Shown here in pieces: positions 50,408 through 56,607 of a stretch of 56,607 nucleotides of DNA. Made by a program: the position numbers and the translations under genes. Source of the stretch: Thermoprotei archaeon (GTDB taxonomy: Archaea > Thermoproteota > Thermoprotei > Thermofilales > B15-G2); contig QMRV01000011.1 in NCBI GenBank assembly GCA_003649445.1, positions 1-56,607 on the forward strand, in the 5' to 3' direction. Positions within the stretch are counted from its first letter, which is position 1. Each line of letters begins with the position of its first letter. The notes beneath the pieces are model-generated. The model made no database searches and was not told where the DNA came from. It saw only the letters and a program-made list of their open reading frames with translations.

Positions 50408-52184
50408 CAGCTATTCCCATTTGTGCTGTATAAAGTCTGTAATATACTCCTTTCTTCGCCATTAATCCGGCGTGACTGCCTTCTTCTATTATTCTGCCAT
50501 CTTGAATTACTATTATTTTATCGGCGTCTCTGGCTAGAGTAAGTCTATGTGCTATTATTATAGTAGTTCTGTTTTTCATCAGAATATCTAGAGCTCTCTT
50601 AACTATGCTTTCTGTAGCTGGATCGACGTTAGACATTGCCTCGTCTAGTATCAGTATCGGAGGATCCTTGAGAAGTGCTCTAGCTATTGATATTAGCTGT
50701 TTTTGGCCTGCTGAAAGTCTTTTACCGAATTCACCTATGTCTGTATCGTATCCTTGAGGAAGCTTTTCTATTATGTGGTGTATTCCGAGCTTCTTGCATA
50801 CTTCTACTACTTCTTCGTCGCTTGCCTCCGGTTTACTTACTTTAATATTATCTTTTACTGTTCCTGGAAAAAGTATAGTGTCTTGCGGAACATAGCCTAT
50901 GAATTTTCTTAGAGACTTCTGCTTAACATTTCTCAAGTCGTGTCCATCTACGAGAACTCTCCCTTTATCGGGGTCGTAGAACCTGCAGAGAAGATATACA
51001 ATTGTTGTTTTTCCTGCTCCAGTAGGACCAATTATCGCTAGTTTTTCTCCAGGCCTGACTTCAAAGCTCACTCCTTTAAGTACAGGAGTCTTTTTGTCGT
51101 AGGAGAACCATACGTCTTCAAATACTATATGTCCTTTGACTTCTTTTAGTTCTAGTGCTCCAGGTTTGTCGACTACTTCGGGTTTAACGTCCATTACCTC
51201 AAATACTCTCTCTAAAGCGACAAGCGCCTCTTGGACTATATTGTACATTGATACTAGTGTAAATATTGGCCTGAAGAACCTAGATGTATAGGTTATAAAC
51301 GCTACTAGTACTCCTACAGTAGTTCTGCCTGCTACAACCATTAGTCCGCCGTACCATATTACTAGAGCCGAGCCTATTGTGATTATAATGTTCATTAGCG
51401 GCAGAAAAAGAGAAAATGTTTTTGTAGCCTCTATTCTAGCTTCGAGAGCCTCTTCACTGACTTTACAGAACTCTCTTAGACTTCTTTTTTCTTTAGCAAA
51501 AGCCTGTATTTCACGTATACCCGAGACACTTTCTTGTACTTTAGTTGTGAGCTCCGAAGTTTTTTCCCTAACTTTCATGAAGACTCTCCTAAATCTAGTT
51601 GTAAACAAGTAGGCTGCAATAATCATAGCGGGAATAATTGTGAGCGTAACTAGTGTTAGCTCAACGTTTAGTATGAACATTATGATTAGTGCGCCTGCTA
51701 GGCTTACAATGTCGCCGGCTACAGCTACTAGTCCACTTATGAAAACGTCTCTTACTCTGGCACAGTCGCTCATTACACGGGCTATAAGGTCTCCTACACG
51801 AGATTTCGCGAAAAAGCTGTGAGATAGGCCTACCATGTGATTGAATAATTTTTCTCTTAAGTCGTATACAAATCTATTTCCTATCCACTCGAAATAATAA
51901 GATCTTATTGAGTCGAAAGCCCAGAGCGACACAACTGCCAGCAGATATAAAGCTGAAGCCTTCAGTAGCACTTCCATATTGCCTTTACTTATTCCGCTGT
52001 CTATGGCGACTTTAATTAAATAGGGTTGAACAAGCCCTATTAAAGCGCACAGAATAGTTACGACGAAGACTCCTAAGAGAACCCACTTATACGGAGCCAG
52101 TAATTTAGCTAGCCTTTTTAAAAGAACCTTAAGAGGTATTTTATGTTCTCCTTTCACAGGCTCCATCCACAGTGCTCTATGCAT
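50400..52184 (-). CDS. ABC exporter half-transporter with consensus catalytic residues
   Basis: 594 residues: six-helix exporter domain (about 30-320) and nucleotide-binding domain (350-590). Walker A GPTGAGKT (386-393), Q-loop in YVPQD, signature LSAGQ (490-494, a Gly-to-Ala variant), Walker B LILDE with catalytic E515, and switch H546. It forms a heterodimer with the gene just upstream: stop and start share one base (TAATG). Its signature is the weak one, while its Walker side is intact, the mirror image of the partner. Multidrug, lipid or peptide export are all possible. Confidence 0.93.
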   Translation of the reverse strand: MHRALWMEPVKGEHKIPLKVLLKRLAKLLAPYKWVLLGVFVVTILCALIGLVQPYLIKVAIDSGISKGNMEVLLKASALYLLAVVSLWAFDSIRSYYFEWIGNRFVYDLREKLFNHMVGLSHSFFAKSRVGDLIARVMSDCARVRDVFISGLVAVAGDIVSLAGALIIMFILNVELTLVTLTIIPAMIIAAYLFTTRFRRVFMKVREKTSELTTKVQESVSGIREIQAFAKEKRSLREFCKVSEEALEARIEATKTFSLFLPLMNIIITIGSALVIWYGGLMVVAGRTTVGVLVAFITYTSRFFRPIFTLVSMYNIVQEALVALERVFEVMDVKPEVVDKPGALELKEVKGHIVFEDVWFSYDKKTPVLKGVSFEVRPGEKLAIIGPTGAGKTTIVYLLCRFYDPDKGRVLVDGHDLRNVKQKSLRKFIGYVPQDTILFPGTVKDNIKVSKPEASDEEVVEVCKKLGIHHIIEKLPQGYDTDIGEFGKRLSAGQKQLISIARALLKDPPILILDEAMSNVDPATESIVKRALDILMKNRTTIIIAHRLTLARDADKIIVIQDGRIIEEGSHAGLMAKKGVYYRLYTAQMGIAAK

Positions 52185-53917
52185 TATTTCACCTCAACTT
52201 CAGCCATTTTAACCATCTCTTCATAAAGCCTGTAATATAGACCCTTTTTAGCGAGAAGCTCTTCGTGGGTTCCTTCTTCCACAATAGTTCCATCTTTCAG
52301 CACGACTATTCTGTCTGCTAGTTTGAGTAAAGCTGGTCTAGAAGTTATAATAATTGTAGTCTTGCCTTTTATCACGTCTTTGAGCATCTCAACAAATTCT
52401 TTCTCGGTTTGTGCATCGAGATTCGATGTAGGGTCATCTAGTATGAGTATCTTGGGGTCTACGAGAATAACTCTTGCAATAGCTATTCTCTGCTTCTGCC
52501 CACCGGAAAGCGTTATTCCTCTTTCTCCAACCAGTGTATCATATTTCTGTGGAAGCTTCTCTATGAAATCGTGTATTCTAGCAATTTTTGCTGCCCTAAC
52601 TATTTCATCTAATCGGGCTTTAGGCTTACCGAAAGCAATATTATCTTTGATAGTCCCGGCGAAAATATAGGGTTCTTGAGGAACTATCGCTATTTGTTTG
52701 CGCAAAGATCTTATTTTAACATCTCTTACATCAATTCCATCTATCAGTATTCTTCCTTCAATCGGATCAAAGAACCTTGGAATCATCATTACTAGCAGCG
52801 TTTTACCTGAGCCTGTTGGACCTACAACAGCTACTTTTTCTCCAGGCTTTATTTCAAGGTTTATATTCTTTAGGACAAGTCTATCTTTGCTAAAGCCAAA
52901 GCTAACATTTTCGAAGACAATGTGTCCTTTAATTGGAGGCATAGGTATAGCATCAGGTTTTTCTTTTACTTCGGGGACTGCCTCTATTAAATCGAACACT
53001 CTTTTTGCAGCAGTCATTGACCTCTGAAAAGATGTCACGAAGAAGCCTATAAACCTGAAGGGCCATGCAAGCATTGTAAGATAACTTATAAAAGCTAAAA
53101 GACTTCCTACGGTAAATGCTCCTAATATGGTTTCGATTCCTCCATAGTAGAGGATCATAACTGTAGCTATACCAATTATGAGTGATACTAGCGGTATATA
53201 CGTTGCCCTCACTTTAGCAGCTTTCATTGTCAAATCAAAGTATCTACTGTTCTCTTCTTTAAAGTTTTTAATAGAATATTCTTCTACACCTAAAGCTTTT
53301 ATAGTTATTATACCTACTAGAGAATTATTAGTAATTGAAGTTAATCTTCCATACTGATTTCTAATTTTTAGGAAAAGAGGTCTTATTAGCGAAGAATATC
53401 TGTAGAAAATCAGCACTATTACAATAAAGAAGGGAAATATCATGAATGTGAGCTTTAAGTTTATCGACGTCATTGCACTGAAAGCTAGAACTCCTAAAAT
53501 AATCGCGTTGAGAGCATTAGGTAAAGGTCTGCTGAGAAAACTTGAAACAACATCGGTGTCGCTAGTGATTCTCGAGATCAGCTGACCTATTGGCATTTTA
53601 GAAAAGAATACATATGACTGACGTTGAACCGCTTTAAATGCGTCAACTCTAAGCTCGTATACTATTTTTTGGGCAAAAAATGTGTTAATATATCCTCTTA
53701 AAGCACCGAGGCCTGCCGAAGCTACGGAAAGAACTATAGTTAAAATAACTAGTCTAGGTAGTAGCTCTAGATTTCCTCCTATAATGCACTTATCTATGAT
53801 GTCTTTCGATATAAGAGGTACTATTACACTCAACTGATTAGATAGGAATAATAGTACTAAAGATATTAGGAAATATTTAATATGTCTTCTTATATAAGGT
53901 AATAGTTTTTTAAACAC
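52184..53917 (-). CDS. ABC exporter half-transporter with degenerate ATP site
   Basis: 577 residues: six-helix domain (about 12-300), then the nucleotide-binding domain. Walker A GPTGSGKT (366-373) and signature LSGGQ (470-474) are canonical. The catalytic Glu after Walker B is Asp (D495 in LILDDPTS) and the switch His is Ser (S526 in ITSRP). This matches the degenerate-site subunit of heterodimeric exporters such as TmrAB and TM287/288. Start GTG 53917. TTTATATGTATAAAAG (minus strand, about 53978-53993) is upstream but further than 26 bases, so a leader is likely. Confidence 0.93.
   Translation of the reverse strand: MFKKLLPYIRRHIKYFLISLVLLFLSNQLSVIVPLISKDIIDKCIIGGNLELLPRLVILTIVLSVASAGLGALRGYINTFFAQKIVYELRVDAFKAVQRQSYVFFSKMPIGQLISRITSDTDVVSSFLSRPLPNALNAIILGVLAFSAMTSINLKLTFMIFPFFIVIVLIFYRYSSLIRPLFLKIRNQYGRLTSITNNSLVGIITIKALGVEEYSIKNFKEENSRYFDLTMKAAKVRATYIPLVSLIIGIATVMILYYGGIETILGAFTVGSLLAFISYLTMLAWPFRFIGFFVTSFQRSMTAAKRVFDLIEAVPEVKEKPDAIPMPPIKGHIVFENVSFGFSKDRLVLKNINLEIKPGEKVAVVGPTGSGKTLLVMMIPRFFDPIEGRILIDGIDVRDVKIRSLRKQIAIVPQEPYIFAGTIKDNIAFGKPKARLDEIVRAAKIARIHDFIEKLPQKYDTLVGERGITLSGGQKQRIAIARVILVDPKILILDDPTSNLDAQTEKEFVEMLKDVIKGKTTIIITSRPALLKLADRIVVLKDGTIVEEGTHEELLAKKGLYYRLYEEMVKMAEVEVK
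52189..52195 (-). promoter_or_regulatory. Shine-Dalgarno site coupling the two ABC half-transporter genes
   Basis: GAGGTGA inside the last codons of the upstream gene, four bases before the ATG at 52184, in the context GAGGTGAAATAATG. The stop of the first gene and the start of the second share one A, so equal production of both halves is expected. Confidence 0.75.
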
Positions 53918-54089
53918 AATAATACTTTCTTTCCGCGTAATTGTTTCTTCTTCGGAAATACTGGGTCCCTTAGAGGAGAGAATCTTTTATACATATAAAT
54001 CTTACGTGCTTAATCAACCACTCTGTTTACACTACAATGTAATCTGCGAAAAGCTTTTTTGATAAGAATATGATTAGGGGTCTTTGTGG

Positions 54090-55159
54090 CTAGGTATTAA
54101 ATTGTTTTAATTCATTTATATTATTTACTACCTTTTCAATGCCTTCTATAATATCTTTAATATCTTCTTTCTTAAGCTCAGAGTGGCACGGAAGCCAAAG
54201 TGCTCTCTTGTAACATAGTTCTTCGGCAGTAGGACAGAGTCCGCTTGGATAATCTATTTCTTTGCCGTAGAATGGGCAAGTAAATGGACATCCTCTTTTA
54301 CGAGCAAGTTTATACTTATAGAGAGAACTTGCATATAGCGGTTCTTTGTAGCCGATGTAGGCGGGTACTCCTTCTGCCTGCTAGCGCCTTGATGAAAAGT
54401 TCTCTTGATATACCTGTTTTTTCCTCAAAATATTTTCCGAAGAACAAGTGCCATGCATGCTTAACATAAGGCTTTACTTTTAGAGCATCCAAGCAATCAT
54501 GTTTTTCAAAGACTTTAATCAGCGCTTCGGCTTTTTTCTTCTAGCTTCATTCATTCTATCTAGCTTTTTCAGCTGAACTAAGCCTATAGCTGCCTGCTGC
54601 TCTGTCATGCGGTAGTTCCGTCCAAGCATATTGAATGCTTCACTAATAGGCTTCTTTTTAAGAAACTCGGAATGCTCTTCGGCAATACGCATAATTTCAT
54701 CCATTTCACATGGATGACCTGCTAAGTGCACTACTATAATTGCCTTAGTTCTATCAGTGACCTTCTTCTCTAAGTCTTCGACATCTATTGTATATGTCTC
54801 GGGGCTGACGTCGGCGAAAATAGGTATAGCACACTGCATTAATACTGCTGCAGCAGTCGATGTGAAAGTGTATGCAGGAACTATTACTTCGTCTCCAAGT
54901 CCTACTCCTACAGCAGCCAGAGCTAGGTGCAGAGCAGCTGACCCTGAGCTACAGGCAATTGCGTAGTTTACGCCAATATATTTAGCAAACTCTTCTTCGA
55001 ATCTACGCGTATATTCTCCTCTAAGAGAACTTAAGTGCCGCTCTTCATGACCTCAACTACAGCCTCTATTTCTTCTTCACCAATTCTAGGGTAAAAAGGA
55101 TATAGATTCTTCTTCAGGTCTCTAACAGGCTCTCCTCCTAAAAGAGCTAGCTTAGCCAC
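54090..55159 (-). pseudogene. DegT/DnrJ/EryC1/StrS aminotransferase, decayed
   Basis: Assembled across frames, the minus strand from GTG 55159 to TAG 54092 encodes a sugar aminotransferase: MAKLALLGGEPVRDL, then GEEEIEAVVEVMKSG, a shift near 55031-55036, ACSSGSAALHLALAA, DEVIVPAYTFTST, the intact piece ADVSPETYTIDVEDLE and AGHPCEMDEIM, then a jump from AEEH directly to NYRMTEQQAAIGLVQL. The jump removes roughly 65-80 residues that should hold the PLP lysine. Further shifts lie at an A-run near 54532-54537 and near 54376-54382, after which the frame reads VPAYIGYKEPLY through to the end. With three shifts plus the loss of the catalytic lysine, this is a dead gene. The family makes aminosugars for surface glycans. 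Confidence 0.88.
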
Positions 55160-55215
55160 AAAATACAGTATTTTTTAAATAATTACTTTTTCTACGTGAA
55201 CTAAGTCGTAGCAAG

Positions 55216-55740
55216 CTATATTTTACTTAAATCTAGCGGCTTTCCGTACTCCTCGTAGAAGAAGATTTCCTCAAGCTTCTTCCTAGGTCTCTGTGGAGGA
55301 GATTCCGCTGGATAACCGATAGGCAGTACAGCTACTACCTTCAGGTTCTTAGGAGCCTTAACTATCTTCTTTACTTCGTTTTCGTCAAAAGCTCCTATCC
55401 AGCATGTACCGTACCCTAAATCAGCTGCAACAAGCACCATGTGCTCTATAGCTATCATAGTGTCTTTATCATGCCACCTTGGAGACAAATTAGGATCTGA
55501 GAGCGCTACAACGATTACAGCTGCATCAGCTATAAACATCTGGTTCCAGCAGGCTTTAGCTAGCTCCTTTTTCTTTTCAGGGTCAGTTATTACGACAAAT
55601 CTCCAGGGCTGAAGATTTTTCGCTGAAGGAGCTAGTCTCGCAGCCTCAAATATTTTCTCTAGGTCTTCTCGCGGAATAGGCTTAGGCTCGTATCTCCTAA
55701 TGCTTCTTCTAGCTTTAATAACTTCAAATACCCTCGACAT
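55216..55740 (-). CDS. Nitroreductase-family FMN oxidoreductase
   Basis: 174 residues. RRSIRRY (about 11-17) is the FMN phosphate-binding start, APSAKNLQPWRFVV (about 37-50) the flavin-facing loop, and GYGTCWIGAF (about 109-118) the second FMN segment. These small dimeric enzymes reduce nitro compounds, quinones or enones with NAD(P)H; some act in cofactor metabolism. Start ATG 55740. It lies between two damaged genes but is itself intact. Confidence 0.92.
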   Translation of the reverse strand: MSRVFEVIKARRSIRRYEPKPIPREDLEKIFEAARLAPSAKNLQPWRFVVITDPEKKKELAKACWNQMFIADAAVIVVALSDPNLSPRWHDKDTMIAIEHMVLVAADLGYGTCWIGAFDENEVKKIVKAPKNLKVVAVLPIGYPAESPPQRPRKKLEEIFFYEEYGKPLDLSKI

Positions 55741-55777
55741 ATAGATTTATTCCCGTTTTTTAGAAATAAAACTTAGC

Positions 55778-56148
55778 TTAAGGGCTTAATACCTCTTCGC
55801 CTAAAATACTTTTAATTTTATTACATTTTATTGAAATATCATTTAATTCACATAATGATGCCCACTTCAATATGATTCTTATATAAGGCTCTTTGTCGAC
55901 TATAACTTTACCTTTTTTAAGATTTCTACTCTAAAAGAAGGAGGAGCGTAATCAAGCATCTTAATATCGACTGGAATACTTGCCACCTCCTCGAGTCTTT
56001 TAGCCAGAGACCCCGTATAAGACCACATTTCTTCATACGGCACTTTATATCCTGTGAAAACTGCTATATCAATATCTCTAAAAATTTTTGAATCAATAAA
56101 TCCGCCATAAATTACTGCAAAAATTATTTCTTTTTCTTTCTCTAACAT
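55778..56148 (-). pseudogene. MNT nucleotidyltransferase split by a -1 shift at a slippery A-run
   Basis: The zero frame from ATG 56148 gives 82 residues with the core GGFIDSKIFRDIDIAV (15-30; metal Asp residues 25 and 27) and stops at 55900 soon after EILKKVKL. Reading shifted by -1 at the run TTA-AAA-AAG (A-run at 55913-55918) continues as KKGKVIVDKEPYIRIILKW to a stop at 55778-55780, the normal C-terminus of MNT proteins. The site is the heptamer A AAA AAG in the correct phase for -1 slippage. So either the gene is broken, the run was mis-sequenced, or the full protein is made by programmed frameshifting. No HEPN partner is adjacent. Confidence 0.75.
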
Positions 56149-56269
56149 AAGAGCTATTTTATCTAGAATTTTTTCCGAGAATTAAAGCTAATATTGTAGA
56201 ATGTAAACTTTTTCTTTTCCTCAACAGTCCTTAGACACATATTCTCTTACCTCTTCCATAAATCTTTCT
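56149..56269. other. AT-rich junction between MNT gene and IS605-type element
   Basis: Nothing is recognisable as a gene. If the GC-rich block at 56270-56404 is the 3' end of an IS605-type element, the first 15-20 bases below its lower edge would be host DNA serving as the guide for TnpB. Confidence 0.35.
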
Positions 56270-56404
56270 ATTGCACATATGCCTCCAGACCCCTCTTTCG
56301 GCTTGGGGGCTTTTGCCCCTTCATTGCCTGCCTGGGGGTCAGGCGGGTTACCCCTCCTCTTCGGAGAGAGCTAGTGAGGTGTCTCCCTATCGGGTAAAAA
56401 AGAT
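56270..56404 (-). ncRNA. Candidate TnpB omega (guide) RNA scaffold at element right end
   Basis: Directly after the tnpB stop is a strikingly GC-rich block in otherwise AT-rich DNA. It contains stacked hairpins (plus-strand positions): GGGGC/GCCCC (56306-56310 with 56315-56319), GCCTG/CAGGC (56330-56334 with 56340-56344), CTC-TTCG-GAG (56357-56366) and GGAGA/TCTCC around 56363-56386. IS605-type elements express an omega RNA from the tnpB 3' end through the right end, with a guide taken from flanking DNA. Position, strand and structure fit. Exact ends cannot be set from one copy. Confidence 0.6.
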
Positions 56405-56607
56405 TTAATTTTTAGATATCCATTTCTGTTCCTTAGTAAGGTAGAGGAATGTTTTAGGATTATTGAGAAGTCTTTTTAACTCTTTACCACTTAACTCGAC
56501 ACTACTATTAAACTTCATTATGTTATATGCTGCACTTAAATCCGCGTTAAATTGTCCACATTTCTCACACACTACTAGCCCTCTATAAGGACGCTCAACC
56601 CTCTGAA
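56405..56607 (-). CDS. tnpB: TnpB (IS605-family RNA-guided nuclease), C-terminal fragment at window edge
   Basis: The frame enters at the window edge and stops at 56405-56407, giving 66 residues. It carries the TnpB hallmark end: RPYRGLVVCEKCG, half of the zinc finger, followed by NADLSAAYNI, the last RuvC segment with its catalytic Asp. A Lys-rich tail (SGKELKRLLNNPKTFLYL) follows. TnpB cuts DNA with an omega RNA guide and supports spread of IS200/IS605 elements. The N-terminal part lies outside the window, so integrity cannot be judged. Confidence 0.88.
   Translation of the reverse strand, partial: QRVERPYRGLVVCEKCGQFNADLSAAYNIMKFNSSVELSGKELKRLLNNPKTFLYLTKEQKWISKN

Noticed and set aside
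54530..54540. Programmed frameshift at the A AAA AAG run in the DegT gene
   Set aside because: The gene has two other frame breaks and has lost its PLP lysine region, so slippage would not yield an active enzyme.

Overview
The window is archaeal and most likely from a hyperthermophilic Thermoproteota (crenarchaeal) lineage; Thermofilales-like is a low-confidence guess. The evidence is low GC, many genes with a TATA box about 25 bases before the start codon (leaderless transcripts), GAGGTG ribosome sites inside operons, frequent GTG starts, several box C/D guide RNA candidates, and an archaeal gene set: DUF763, DUF89, ADP-forming acyl-CoA synthetase, THUMP methyltransferase, HEPN-MNT and TnpB. 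No rRNA, tRNA or CRISPR array was recognised.

Layout. 1-4.05 kb is an AT-rich accessory block: a surface protein cut by the window edge, a small ABC-2 exporter operon, a box C/D RNA candidate and a HEPN-MNT pair. 4.08-12.3 kb holds a 2175-residue cytosolic protein ending in an ATP-grasp-like domain, divergent from a radical SAM enzyme. 12.3-29.1 kb is mostly housekeeping: YdjM-like membrane hydrolase, HypE, threonine synthase, THUMP methyltransferase, HAD phosphatase, M28 peptidase, acyl-CoA synthetase alpha subunit, diaminopimelate decarboxylase, a sugar isomerase-like barrel, a DUF4143 ATPase and DUF763. Two well-formed box C/D sRNAs lie in its gaps.

29.2-46.4 kb is the most unusual part: about 17 kb of membrane and surface genes on the minus strand. 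It has three FtsX-type permeases with different extracellular modules (carboxypeptidase-regulatory-like plus helical; none; an M28-like domain that has lost key catalytic residues), two large OPT-like transporters, a membrane-anchored alpha/alpha-toroid protein and a GT-C-like membrane protein. None has a neighbouring ATPase. I propose one undescribed envelope system that recognises, processes or takes up peptides or glycans; its substrate and energy source are unknown.

46.4-53.9 kb holds a DUF89 phosphatase, a small HTH regulator with an operator-like palindrome at its own start, a second ATP-grasp protein, a QueG-like ferredoxin and a heterodimeric ABC exporter with one degenerate ATP site. 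54-56.6 kb is a decay and mobile-element zone: a broken DegT aminotransferase, a nitroreductase, an MNT gene split by a -1 shift at a slippery A-run, and the 3' end of an IS605-type tnpB followed by a GC-rich hairpin region that fits an omega (guide) RNA.
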